Origin: CAYJLW01 sp964370965
GTDB lineage: Bacteria; Actinomycetota; Acidimicrobiia; UBA2766
Direction: 5' to 3'
DNA length: 19,577 nucleotides
NCBI GenBank assembly: GCA_964370965.1
Contig: CAYJLW010000078.1
Location: 1-19,577, forward strand
The position numbers were made by a program, and so were the translations under genes. The notes below the pieces were generated by a model. The model did not search any database. It worked only from the letters and a program-made list of their open reading frames with translations, and was not told the origin of the DNA. Each line of letters begins with the position of its first letter. Position 1 is the first letter of the stretch. Below are positions 7,216-14,953 of this stretch, piece after piece.

Positions 7216-7724
7216 GGGAGGAGGATCGTGCCCGGGCCGTCAGACGCCAGCCGGCGGCGGATCTCCGCCGGTTTCGCCTCCAGCCACGTCTCGTCGATGC
7301 CGGCCGCGAACTCGCCCGAGCGGTGAGCGTCGTAGCGCACGCCCTCGATACGGCGGGCGACCTCGGCGCCCTGCACGGTCCAGTCCCCGGGGGCGTCCTC
7401 CAGCACACCCGTGAGGAGGTAGGCCACCTCGAGGTCCTCGGCGATCGGGCCGCGGCCGCCCGCCGCCGCCCGTCGCATGGCGACGGCCGTGGCGCCCGCG
7501 TTCACGTCCCCCCTGTCCGCGGCGCCCGGCACAAGGCGGCCCTGGAAGAGGCGGGCGAGGCGCAGGGCGAAGCCGGCATCGGGACCGACCGCGGTGGTCG
7601 CCCCGGATCCGGGATCCCCGCCCGTCTCGCCGGGGCGGGTGGCGAACCAGGGACGTGCGGGGGGGAGCTTCTCCTGCACGTAGGCGGTGTCACGGCTCTG
7701 CGGGACAAAGGGTGTGGTCCCCAC
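7212..7724 (-). CDS. Unrecognised 170-aa protein, first gene of acyl-CoA dehydrogenase operon
   Basis: I do not recognise a family. The product is 170 residues, soluble, without membrane helix or signal peptide. The first 50 residues are Pro/Gly/Thr-rich (PPARPWFATRPGETGGDPGSG) and look disordered; residues 51-165 are Ala/Leu/Glu/Arg-rich and probably helical (FALRLARLFQGRL, EDLEVAYLLTGVLEDAPGDW, DETWLEAKPAEIRRRLA). It is likely real: the GTG at 7724 follows AGGAGG at 9-nt spacing, a TAGAAT -10 box lies 32 nt upstream of the start, and its stop overlaps the acyl-CoA dehydrogenase start as ATGA. Context suggests an accessory to the acyl-CoA enzyme, as partner or regulator; this is a guess. Confidence 0.8.
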   Translation of the reverse strand: MGTTPFVPQSRDTAYVQEKLPPARPWFATRPGETGGDPGSGATTAVGPDAGFALRLARLFQGRLVPGAADRGDVNAGATAVAMRRAAAGGRGPIAEDLEVAYLLTGVLEDAPGDWTVQGAEVARRIEGVRYDAHRSGEFAAGIDETWLEAKPAEIRRRLASDGPGTILLP

Positions 7725-7754
7725 GCGGGCTGGCCTCCTGGGCGTGTGTCCGGC

Positions 7755-7780
7755 GGATTCTATCGGAGGGGGCCGAATCC
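7755..7780 (-). promoter_or_regulatory. Promoter -10 box and inverted repeat of acyl-CoA dehydrogenase operon
   Basis: TAGAAT on the minus strand (7757-7762), close to the -10 consensus. It overlaps one arm of an inverted repeat GGATTC-N14-GAATCC (7755-7760/7775-7780), a possible operator. The Shine-Dalgarno AGGAGG lies downstream before the GTG at 7724. No clear -35 is visible. Confidence 0.5.
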
Positions 7781-7799
7781 CCCCTCGCCCGGCGACGTC

Positions 7800-7837
7800 G
7801 GAGGCCCAGGAGTGACGTGCGTCACTCCTGGGCCTCC
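7800..7837 (-). terminator. Hairpin terminator downstream of cimA
   Basis: A perfect 17-bp inverted repeat (7800-7816/7821-7837, loop GTGC) begins 6 nt after the cimA stop. No U-tract follows on the minus strand, so this is a U-less hairpin of the kind often seen at actinobacterial gene ends. It insulates cimA from the operon starting at 7724. Confidence 0.7.
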
Positions 7838-7843
7838 AAACCC

Positions 7844-9469
7844 TCAGCCCCCGGCGGCGCCCTCGTCGTGGAGGAGGCCGTAGACGACCGAATCGGCGAG
7901 GGCCTGCCAGGAGGCCTCGATGATGTTCTCGGACACGCCGATCGTCCCCCAGGTGCGCCGGCCGTCGGTGGAGTCGATGAGCACACGGGTGACGGCGCCC
8001 GTGCCCTTGGCAGTGTCCAGGACCCGCACCTTGTAGTCGGTGAGGTGCACGTCGGCGAGGTGCGGGTAGAGGTCCCCGATGCATTGGCGGAGCGCCTTGT
8101 CGAGGGAGTTCACGGGGCCGTTGCCCTCGGCCGTGGCGATGGAACGCTCTCCGTTGGCCCAGATCTTGACCGTGGCCTCGGTGGCGACGGCGCCGTCCTC
8201 GCGCTTCTCCATGATGACCCGGAAGGACTCGAGACCGAAGTAGTCCTGCTTCCAGCCCGTCGCCTCCCGCACGAGGAGCTCGAAGGACCCGTCGGCGGCC
8301 TCGAAGTGGTAGCCCACGTGCTCGAGGCCCTTGACGCGCTCCAAGATCTCGCTCACGGTGTCGGGGTCGTCCTCGAGGTCGATTCCTGCCTCGGCGGCCT
8401 TCATCACCACCGTCGCCCGCCCGGCCAGCTCGCTCACGACGAGACGCGTGGCGTTGCCGACGTCCTCGGGGTCGATGTGCTCGTAGGCGTCGGGACGCCG
8501 GGCGAGAGCCGAGACGTGCAGACCCGCCTTGTGGGCGAAGGCGGAGGGCCCCACGTAGGGCTGCTGCGGGTTCATGGTCACGTTCGCGATCTCGGCGATG
8601 GCATGGCTCGCGGAGCCGAGTTGGGTGAGGTGTTCCCGGTCGATGCACTCCACCCCCATCTTCAGGACGAGGTTCGGGATGATCGAGGACAGGTTGGCGT
8701 TCCCGGTGCGTTCCCCGAGGCCGTTGATGCAGCCCTGCACCTGCGTGGCGCCGCAGCCCACAGCGGTGAGGCTGTTGGCGACGGCGCAGTCGGAGTCGTT
8801 GTGGAAGTGCACCCCGACGGGCGTCGTGACGGATTCCCGGACTGCACAGACGATCTCCTGCACCTCGTGCGGGAGGCAACCGCCGTTCGTGTCGCACAGG
8901 ACGAGGGCATCGGCACCGGCACCCTCGGCAGCAGCGAGGACGTCCATCGTGAACCCGCGGTTCGACTTGAACCCGTCGAAGAAGTGCTCGGCGTCGAGGA
9001 AGACCATCTTGCCGTGGCCCTTCAGCCAGGCCACGGAGTCCGCGACCATGGCGACGCCTTCGGCGAGGTCGACGCGGAGGGCTTCGCTGACGTGGTAGTC
9101 CCAGGCCTTGCCCACGATGCAGACGACCTCGGTGCTCGCCTTCATCAGGGCCGCAAGCGTGTCGTCGCCGTCGGCGTCACGGTGGGAGCGCCGCGTGGAG
9201 CCGAAGGCGACGAGCGTGGCGTGCTCGAGACGCAGCTCGCCCGGTGCGCGCTGGAAGAACTCGTCGTCCTTCGGGTTCGCCCCCGGCCATCCGCCTTCGA
9301 CGTAGTCGAGGCCGAGCTGGTCGAGGTGCCGGGCGATGCGGAGCTTGTCGTCGACGGTGAGGGTGAGGCCCTCACGCTGTGATCCGTCGCGCAGGGTCGT
9401 GTCGTAGATCGCGACGCGCTGGGGGGTGGAGGGCGGCGGGGGGAGCGAGGAGGAGGCCCGGTTGCGCAT
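7844..9469 (-). CDS. cimA: (R)-citramalate synthase
   Basis: Condenses pyruvate with acetyl-CoA to (R)-citramalate, the first step of threonine-independent isoleucine synthesis via 2-oxobutyrate. The 541 residues match the long bacterial CimA group. The N-terminal TIM barrel carries DTTLRDGSQREG (23-34), where the LeuA group has DGEQ, then EGGWPGANPKD (58-68) typical of this subfamily, the metal-binding HFHNDSDCAVANS (221-233; His221 and His223) and NGLGERTGNAN. The C-terminal 150-160 residues are the LeuA-type allosteric domain, the expected site of isoleucine feedback. The ATG at 9469 follows AAGGA at 6-nt spacing. The neighbours leuB and ilvE act later in the same route. Confidence 0.94.
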   Translation of the reverse strand: MRNRASSSLPPPPSTPQRVAIYDTTLRDGSQREGLTLTVDDKLRIARHLDQLGLDYVEGGWPGANPKDDEFFQRAPGELRLEHATLVAFGSTRRSHRDADGDDTLAALMKASTEVVCIVGKAWDYHVSEALRVDLAEGVAMVADSVAWLKGHGKMVFLDAEHFFDGFKSNRGFTMDVLAAAEGAGADALVLCDTNGGCLPHEVQEIVCAVRESVTTPVGVHFHNDSDCAVANSLTAVGCGATQVQGCINGLGERTGNANLSSIIPNLVLKMGVECIDREHLTQLGSASHAIAEIANVTMNPQQPYVGPSAFAHKAGLHVSALARRPDAYEHIDPEDVGNATRLVVSELAGRATVVMKAAEAGIDLEDDPDTVSEILERVKGLEHVGYHFEAADGSFELLVREATGWKQDYFGLESFRVIMEKREDGAVATEATVKIWANGERSIATAEGNGPVNSLDKALRQCIGDLYPHLADVHLTDYKVRVLDTAKGTGAVTRVLIDSTDGRRTWGTIGVSENIIEASWQALADSVVYGLLHDEGAAGG

Positions 9470-9500
9470 CGTGGTCCTTGCGTCTGGGGGGACTGGCCCG

Positions 9501-9506
9501 AGGCTA
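9501..9506 (-). promoter_or_regulatory. Tentative cimA -10 box
   Basis: TAGCCT on the minus strand, 31 nt before the cimA ATG, in the 114-bp gap after ilvE. No matching -35 was found. The alternative is readthrough from leuB-ilvE. Confidence 0.3.
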
Positions 9507-9583
9507 CACGGGGCTCACGACCGCCCCGGCGGAGTTCCCCGGGTCAAGGACCGCCAACGCGGTGCCGGCCCGGCGGGCGGAGC

Positions 9584-10495
9584 TCAGACGTACTCGAGCC
9601 AGGCCTTGTACCGGTCGAGGTCGCCGTGGATGGCGGCGAAGAACGTCTCCTGCAGCTTGCGGGTGACCGGGCCCGGCTCACCGATCTCGCGGTCGTCCAC
9701 GTCGCGGATGGGGACGACCTCGGCGGCGGTGCCGGTGAAGAACGCCTCGTCGGCGAGGTAGAGGTCGGTGCGCACGAGGGTGTCCTCGCGCACTTCGTAG
9801 CCGAGATCACGGGCGATCTGGATGATCGAGTCCCGGGTGATGCCGTCGAGGGCGCCGGCGTGGAGAGACGGCGTCGTGATGACGCCGTCCCGCACGACGA
9901 AGACGTTCTCCCCCGAGCCGTCGGTGACGAAGCCGTGGCTGTTGAGCATGATGGCCTCGTCGTAGCCGGCCTTCACGCTCTCGATCTTCGCCAGGATCGA
10001 GTTCACGTAGTTGGCGGACGCCTTCGCCGCCGGGGGCAGGATGTTCACGTCGAGCCGCCGGTAGGACGACACCTTCGTGCGCACACCGTGCTTGATGCCT
10101 TCCTCACCGAGATACGCGCCCCACGGCCAGACGGCCACGGCGGCGTCTATCTCGCAGGCGAGGGGATTCAGGCCCATCTCGCCGTAGCCGCTGAAGAGGA
10201 TGGGGCGGATGTAGCAGGACTTCAGGCCGTTCGCCCGGATCGTCTCCTTCGTGGCCTCGACGAGCTCCTCGACGGTGAAGGGCACGGGCAGGAGGTGGAT
10301 CTTCGCCGAGCGGGCGAGACGGCGGATGTGATCCGTGAGACGGAACACCGCCCCACGGCCGTCGGACGTCTCGTAGCAGCGGATCCCCTCGAAGACGCCG
10401 TAGCCGTAGTGCAGGGCGTGTGTGAGCACATGGACCTTCGCCTCGTCCCAGGGGACGAGCTCGCCGTTCATCCAGATGTAGTCGACCTTCTGCAC
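9584..10495 (-). CDS. ilvE: Branched-chain amino acid aminotransferase
   Basis: PLP enzyme of fold type IV, 303 residues, which transaminates the 2-oxo acids to leucine, isoleucine and valine. HALHYGYGVFEGIRCY (26-41) is the class IV N-terminal signature, PPAAKASANYVNSILAK (154-170) carries the PLP lysine Lys158, EAIMLNSHGFVTDGSGENVFVV (180-201) is the class IV core signature, and FFTGTAAEVVPI is the C-terminal motif. The GTG at 10495 follows GGAGGAAACC, a clear Shine-Dalgarno, and gives the standard N-terminus. It lies 98 nt downstream of leuB on the same strand, probably co-transcribed. Confidence 0.96.
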   Translation of the reverse strand: MQKVDYIWMNGELVPWDEAKVHVLTHALHYGYGVFEGIRCYETSDGRGAVFRLTDHIRRLARSAKIHLLPVPFTVEELVEATKETIRANGLKSCYIRPILFSGYGEMGLNPLACEIDAAVAVWPWGAYLGEEGIKHGVRTKVSSYRRLDVNILPPAAKASANYVNSILAKIESVKAGYDEAIMLNSHGFVTDGSGENVFVVRDGVITTPSLHAGALDGITRDSIIQIARDLGYEVREDTLVRTDLYLADEAFFTGTAAEVVPIRDVDDREIGEPGPVTRKLQETFFAAIHGDLDRYKAWLEYV

Positions 10496-10529
10496 GGTTT
10501 CCTCCGGGCCCTTTGCGCCGTCCGGGCCG

Positions 10530-10582
10530 CTGCGCACGCTGCGCAGGACCGGTGGTGGCCCAGGGGGACAAGAGCCCCCCTG
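10530..10582 (-). other. Two hairpins in the leuB-ilvE intergenic gap
   Basis: Two inverted repeats lie between the leuB stop and the ilvE Shine-Dalgarno: a 7-bp stem with 7- to 8-nt loop (arms 10561-10567/10576-10582) and a 7-bp stem with 3-nt loop (10530-10536/10540-10546). Neither is followed by a U-tract on the minus strand. They could be a weak terminator, processing sites or mRNA-stabilising structures. I found no leader peptide rich in branched-chain codons here. Confidence 0.4.
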
Positions 10583-10593
10583 CGTGTTCTGTC

Positions 10594-11634
10594 CTACTTT
10601 CCCATGGCCGCGACGGCGTCCGCCACCCGGTTTCCCACGTCCGCCGTGGTGAGCTCGCCGCCGATCTTCGCCGCCGCGTCGGCCGCCACCGCCTCCACGG
10701 CGGCCAGCACCCGCTCCGCGGCGGCGGTCTCGCCGGCGTGGCGCAGCGCCAGCCAGAGCGACAGGCAGGCGGCGAGGGGGTTCGCCTTCCCGGTGCCGGC
10801 GATGTCCGGGGCGGAACCGTGCACGGGCTCGAACACGGAGGGGCCACCGGTCAAGGAGAGGTTCCCGCTGGCCGCGTAGCCGAGCCCACCGGAGATGGCG
10901 GCTCCGAGGTCGGTGACGATGTCCCCGAAGAGGTTGTCGGTGACGATGACGTCGAAGCGCCCGGGGTCCGTCACCATCCAGAGGCAGACTGCGTCGACGT
11001 GGCCATAGGACGTGGAGACGTCGAAGAACTCCGGCGCCACCTCGTCGAACGTGCGCTGCCAGAGGTCCCCGGCGTGCGTGAGGACGTTCGTCTTGTGCAC
11101 GAGCATGAGCGAGCGACGCTCGCGTTCGACGGCGAGGGCGAACGCGTACCGGATGCAGCGCTCGGCGGCGAGTCGTGTGTTCACGGAGTCCTGGACGGCG
11201 ATCTCGTCGGCGGTACCACGGCGCAGAGCACCCCCCGCCCCCGCGTACGGGCCCTCGGTGTTTTCCCGCACGACGACGAAGTCGACGTCGGAGGGACCGC
11301 GGCCGGCGAGTGCCGAGACCACTCCGGGGAGGAGCTTCACGGGCCGCAGGTTGACGGCGAGGTCGAGCTCGAAACGGAGGCGCAGGAGGATCCCCCGCTC
11401 GAGGATGCCGGGGGCGACCCCGGGGTGGCCGACGGCACCCAACAGGACGGCGTCGAAGGCCGGGAGCTCGTCGAGCACGGCGTCGGGCAGGGTCTCGCCG
11501 GTGCGCAGGTAGCGGTCGCCCCCGATGTCGTAGGTCTCGAGCTCGACCTTCACCCCCGTGGCGGCCAGCACCTTGGTGGACTCGGCGAGGACCTCGGCGC
11601 CGATGCCGTCCCCGGGAATGAGAGCGATGCGCAC
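10594..11634 (-). CDS. leuB: 3-isopropylmalate dehydrogenase
   Basis: NAD-dependent oxidative decarboxylase of the isocitrate/isopropylmalate dehydrogenase family, 346 residues. It is the third step of leucine synthesis and probably also acts on 3-methylmalate in the citramalate route. VRIALIPGDGIGAEV (1-15), LLRLRFELDLAVNLRPVKL (83-101), VVRENTEGPYAG (121-132, with the active-site Tyr130), VHKTNVL (179-185, Lys181), VIVTDNLFGDIVTDLGA (229-245, metal Asp residues) and EPVHGSAPDIAGTGKANP (269-286, NAD specificity) are all present. It resembles the mycobacterial LeuB type. The GTG start follows AAAGG at 7-nt spacing. It is divergent from the ABC ATPase gene with 64 bp between starts. Confidence 0.96.
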   Translation of the reverse strand: MRIALIPGDGIGAEVLAESTKVLAATGVKVELETYDIGGDRYLRTGETLPDAVLDELPAFDAVLLGAVGHPGVAPGILERGILLRLRFELDLAVNLRPVKLLPGVVSALAGRGPSDVDFVVVRENTEGPYAGAGGALRRGTADEIAVQDSVNTRLAAERCIRYAFALAVERERRSLMLVHKTNVLTHAGDLWQRTFDEVAPEFFDVSTSYGHVDAVCLWMVTDPGRFDVIVTDNLFGDIVTDLGAAISGGLGYAASGNLSLTGGPSVFEPVHGSAPDIAGTGKANPLAACLSLWLALRHAGETAAAERVLAAVEAVAADAAAKIGGELTTADVGNRVADAVAAMGK

Positions 11635-11668
11635 TGCGGGCCTTTCGTAGTGGAGGATTCGAGACCCT

Positions 11669-11674
11669 GTGATA
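11669..11674 (-). promoter_or_regulatory. Tentative leuB -10 box
   Basis: TATCAC on the minus strand, 34 nt before the leuB GTG, the only TA-starting -10-like hexamer at useful distance. It sits about 13 bp from the oppositely oriented ABC box, so both promoters share the 64-bp gap. Confidence 0.35.
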
Positions 11675-11686
11675 GCAGTCTGTTGG

Positions 11687-11692
11687 TACGGT
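11687..11692 (+). promoter_or_regulatory. -10 box of ABC transporter operon (leaderless type)
   Basis: TACGGT exactly 6 nt before the GTG at 11699, with no Shine-Dalgarno. It is identical to the MFS gene box. Confidence 0.6.
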
Positions 11693-11698
11693 CGCGGC

Positions 11699-12496
11699 GT
11701 GCCCGGCGACCCCCGAACCCCGACCGCGCCCGACGCGACCCGGCCGCCGCCGGTGCTGAAGGCGGTCGGCGTGTCCAAGGAGTACCGCACCGACGGCGCC
11801 ACGACCCGCGCCCTCGCCGGCGTCGACCTCGACGTCGACACGGGCCGCTTCCTCGCCATCATGGGACCGTCGGGCTCGGGCAAGTCCACCCTCATGCACA
11901 TCCTGGGAGGCCTCGACCGACCCTCGGCGGGTGACGTTCTGCTCGAGGGTCGCCCCCTGGGGGAGCTCAGCGACCGTGAGATCACGCTCGTGCGGCGCCG
12001 TCGCATCGGCTTCGTCTTCCAGTTCTTCAACCTCGTCCCCGTCCTCACGGCGGCGGAGAACGTCGCCCTCCCGATGGTCATCGACGGCGTCCCGCGCCGG
12101 CGCTATGCGGCCCGTGTCCAGGAACTCCTCGCGCTCGTGGGTCTCACCGACCGCAGTCACCATCTCCCCTCGCAGCTCTCCGGCGGCCAGCAGCAGCGGG
12201 TGGCGATAGCGAGGGCCCTCCTGGCCGAGCCCAGCGTCGTCTTCGGGGACGAACCCACGGGCAACCTCGACTCGGCGTCCGGCCAGGAGATCCTCTCCCT
12301 CCTGCGCGGCCTCGCCGATGCCGGCCAGACGGTCGTGATCGTCACCCACGACGCGAACGCCGCCGCCCTCGCTGACCGCATCGTGTTCCTGCGCGACGGG
12401 GAGATCGTGGCGCGCTTGGAGCCCACCGGCGGGGGAGGTGAACGTGCGCAGGCTGTCTTCGCTTGGCTCCAGGCACTTGGTGCACAGAAAGGGTAG
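11699..12496 (+). CDS. ABC transporter ATP-binding protein (MacB/LolD type)
   Basis: Cytoplasmic ATPase of 265 residues that powers the permease encoded next. Walker A GPSGSGKST (56-64), Q-loop Gln108 in GFVFQFFNL, signature LSGGQQQR (160-167), Walker B VVFGDEPTGNLD (180-191, Glu185 catalytic) and switch His217 in VIVTHD are intact. The FQFFNLVPVLTAAENV and DEPTGNLDSASG stretches are typical of the MacB/LolD/FtsE group, which drives mechanotransmission rather than classical substrate translocation. The first 18 residues are a Pro/Thr-rich extension. The GTG start is supported by TACGGT 6 nt upstream. The 3' end overlaps the permease start by 53 nt, so the two form one operon. Confidence 0.95.
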   Translation: MPGDPRTPTAPDATRPPPVLKAVGVSKEYRTDGATTRALAGVDLDVDTGRFLAIMGPSGSGKSTLMHILGGLDRPSAGDVLLEGRPLGELSDREITLVRRRRIGFVFQFFNLVPVLTAAENVALPMVIDGVPRRRYAARVQELLALVGLTDRSHHLPSQLSGGQQQRVAIARALLAEPSVVFGDEPTGNLDSASGQEILSLLRGLADAGQTVVIVTHDANAAALADRIVFLRDGEIVARLEPTGGGGERAQAVFAWLQALGAQKG

Positions 12497-14936
12497 GACC
12501 CTCCTCACCGGCATGGGCGTCGCGTTCGGCGTGGGGATCCTCTTCGCCACGTTGATCGCGAACGCCACGACGTCGGCGAGCCTGGAGACCATCATCACCG
12601 ACTTCACGGGCAGCGCCGACGTCTGGGTGACGACGCCGGGCTTCGAGAAGTTCCGGGAGAGCCTGGGCCAGGAGATCCGCCGCCTCCCCGACGTGGAGGT
12701 AGTCGATCCGCACCTCGGCGTGGCCGCGAAGGTGGCCGGCCACGGCGAGCCCCTCACGCTCGTGGGCACGGACTTCGACGCCGACCGCCTCGTGTACACC
12801 TACCGGGTGGCGGCGGGCCGATTCCCGACCCCCGGACGCCGGGAAGTGCTCTTGCCGGGGGAGCTCGCCGACGACCTCGGGGTGGCGGTGGGCGCCAGGC
12901 TCCGCCTCACCACCGGGGAGCGCCGCAGCGCGTGGACGGTGTCCGGGATCCTCCGCAACCAGGGGGTGGCACGCGCCTCCGAGGGCCGCTTCGCCGCCAC
13001 CTGGCTGGCGGACGTGCAGTCGGCCACCGGGCGCAGCGGCGAGGTCGACAACCTCGTGCTGGCGCTCCGTCCGGGCACCGACGCCGCTCTGTGGCGGGCA
13101 CGCCACGCCAAGGGGCTCCCAGAGGGCCTCACGGCCCAGGAGCCCGGAGCCGTGGGCGCAGGCTTCCAGCGGGTGCTGTCGGCGACGCAGACCTCCTTCA
13201 TCGCAGTCTCGGCGATCGCCGTGTTCGTGTCCGTCTTCCTCGTCTACAACTCCCTGGCGATGTCCCAGGCGGAGCGGGTCCGCGAGTACGGGACCCTGCG
13301 GGCCCTGGGGGCGACGAGACACCAACTGTTCCGTGTGGTGCTCGTCGAGGCGCTCGTCCTCGCCGTCGTCTTCACCGCCGTCGGCCTCGGCCTCGGCCTG
13401 GTGCTCTCGCGCGTGCTCATCGGCCTCATGGGGAACATCTTCCGGGGCGACATCCCCCTCGACACCTTCACCGTCCCGCGCAGCGGCCTTGTCACCGGGG
13501 TCGCGGTCGGCCTCGGCGTGACGCTGGTCGCCGCTCTCCTCCCTGCCGCCCGGGCAGGCCGTCTCGAACCCGTGTCGGCGATGCGCAACGAGGCGGCCCT
13601 GTCGGCGGACCGCCGCCTCGGGCGGGGCTGGATCGCCGGTGCCGTCCTGCTCGCCCTGGGCTCCCTCGCCATGTCACTGGACCTGCGCCCTCCCCTCGGC
13701 CAGGTCGTCCTCCTCCTCCCCCTCGCCGGAGCCGTGCTCCTCGTCCCGCTGGTGCTGCGTCCCGCAGGCCGCCTCGTCGGCACGCTCACCCGGCCGCTCG
13801 CCCCGGGTGTGGGCGCCATCGCAGTCAACCACCTCACGAAGGAGCGCTCGCGGTCCTCCCTCACACTGGGAGTCCTGATGGTCGTGCTCGCCACCATCTT
13901 GACCATCGGGGCGATCAACGTGTCCATGGGCACCGGGATCCTGAGCTCGATCAGCAAGGAGTTCGGCTCCGACTTCGTGATCCGCCGCGGCGACGAGGAC
14001 TTCGAGGCGCTGGAGCCGGGGCTCGTACGACGGTTGCGCTCGCTCCCCGAGGTGGGGATCTGGAGCCCGGTCACGTTCCACACCGCCGAGGTCGAAGGTG
14101 AGCGGGTCTTCGTGGACGGCATCCACCCGGACACGTACCTGGCCGTGCAGGACTGGACGTTCAGCGAGGGTACGGAGGCCGCCGCCGTGCGGGGAATGGA
14201 GCGGGGCGGGATCGTGCTCACGACCAGTTCGGCCCGCCTCACCGGGAGCGGCCTCGGCGGCGTCGCCCGGCTCCGCACCCGCAAGGGCATGCGCGAGTTC
14301 CCCGTCGTGGGCGTGATCCGTACGTCCAACACGGCCACGGTCGCCTACGTACACGAGCGGGTGGCCACGAGGATCTGGGGCGAGCAGGAGCCGTCCATGA
14401 TCGCCCTCAACCTCCGCCCGGACGTCTCCTCCCAGGAGGGCGAGGCGCTCCTCGACCGCGAGCTGTCCCGGTGGCCCCACTTCCTGCTCAGCGCCGGGGA
14501 CCTGAAACGCCGGGTGCGCCGCGAGTTCGACGGGTTCTTCGCCCCCTTCTACGCCATCCTGGCCTGCTGCGTCGTCGTGGGCCTGCTCGGGATCGTGAAC
14601 ACGCTCGCCATGGCGGTCGTACACCGTTTCCGCGAGTTCGGGGTCCTGCGAGCCATCGGCGTGAGCCGCGGGCAGGTGCGCCGCATGGTCCTCGTGGAGT
14701 CGCTCACGATGGGCGGGGTGGCGTTTCTCCTCTCGGTGCCGTTGGGAGCCTGGGTGTCCGCGCAGTCCCTCGCCGGCGTCACCACCTGGACGGGGCTGGC
14801 GGCGTCCTGGCGCTTCCCCCTGGCGTGGGCCCTCTACGCCGGGCTCCTCGCCACGGTCATAGGTGCGGTGGGGGCCTACGCACCGGGCCGGCGGGCGGCC
14901 CGCCTCGAGATCGTGTCCGCCCTCGCCTACGAGTAG
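12444..14936 (+). CDS. ABC transporter permease, two FtsX domains, ten predicted TM helices
   Basis: Integral membrane protein of about 830 residues. TM1 (about 19-41) is followed by a long extracytoplasmic MacB_PCD-like domain (42-250). Three helices (251-275, 300-326, 348-369) form FtsX domain 1, with the loop motif ERVREYGTLRALGATRHQL (277-295). Helices near 396-415 and 420-438 link to a second half with its own TM, external domain and terminal FtsX domain with motif HRFREFGVLRAIGVSRGQV. This duplicated DevC/YbbP-like layout moves lipids, lipoproteins or peptides, or signals; the substrate is unknown. GTG 12444 follows GGAGG at suitable spacing and fits the family N-terminus; GTG 12438 is an alternative start two codons earlier. 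Confidence 0.93.
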   Translation: MRRLSSLGSRHLVHRKGRTLLTGMGVAFGVGILFATLIANATTSASLETIITDFTGSADVWVTTPGFEKFRESLGQEIRRLPDVEVVDPHLGVAAKVAGHGEPLTLVGTDFDADRLVYTYRVAAGRFPTPGRREVLLPGELADDLGVAVGARLRLTTGERRSAWTVSGILRNQGVARASEGRFAATWLADVQSATGRSGEVDNLVLALRPGTDAALWRARHAKGLPEGLTAQEPGAVGAGFQRVLSATQTSFIAVSAIAVFVSVFLVYNSLAMSQAERVREYGTLRALGATRHQLFRVVLVEALVLAVVFTAVGLGLGLVLSRVLIGLMGNIFRGDIPLDTFTVPRSGLVTGVAVGLGVTLVAALLPAARAGRLEPVSAMRNEAALSADRRLGRGWIAGAVLLALGSLAMSLDLRPPLGQVVLLLPLAGAVLLVPLVLRPAGRLVGTLTRPLAPGVGAIAVNHLTKERSRSSLTLGVLMVVLATILTIGAINVSMGTGILSSISKEFGSDFVIRRGDEDFEALEPGLVRRLRSLPEVGIWSPVTFHTAEVEGERVFVDGIHPDTYLAVQDWTFSEGTEAAAVRGMERGGIVLTTSSARLTGSGLGGVARLRTRKGMREFPVVGVIRTSNTATVAYVHERVATRIWGEQEPSMIALNLRPDVSSQEGEALLDRELSRWPHFLLSAGDLKRRVRREFDGFFAPFYAILACCVVVGLLGIVNTLAMAVVHRFREFGVLRAIGVSRGQVRRMVLVESLTMGGVAFLLSVPLGAWVSAQSLAGVTTWTGLAASWRFPLAWALYAGLLATVIGAVGAYAPGRRAARLEIVSALAYE

Positions 14937-14941
14937 GGCTG

Positions 14942-14947
14942 TATCGT
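14942..14947 (+). promoter_or_regulatory. -10 box of the proline-rich protein gene (leaderless type)
   Basis: TATCGT exactly 6 nt before the ATG at 14954, with no Shine-Dalgarno, so this gene probably has its own promoter despite lying 17 nt after the permease stop. Confidence 0.6.
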
Positions 14948-14953
14948 CGCCAC

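Noticed and set aside
7212..8897. 561-residue minus-strand open frame running through cimA
   Set aside because: The first two thirds are an Arg-rich out-of-frame reading of cimA. Only the part after 7724, with its own SD and promoter, is a credible gene.
7655..9382. 575-residue plus-strand open frame opposite cimA (similar ones at 17383-19218, 9626-10879, 6106-7326)
   Set aside because: These are antisense shadows of cimA, leuA, ilvE and the acyl-CoA dehydrogenase; the conserved motifs are all on the minus strand and the shadow proteins have the low-complexity Val/Gly/His/Arg composition typical of GC-rich antisense frames.
10496..10593. Possible branched-chain leader peptide before ilvE
   Set aside because: No short ORF with Leu, Ile or Val codon runs and no terminator with a U-tract is present; only simple hairpins.
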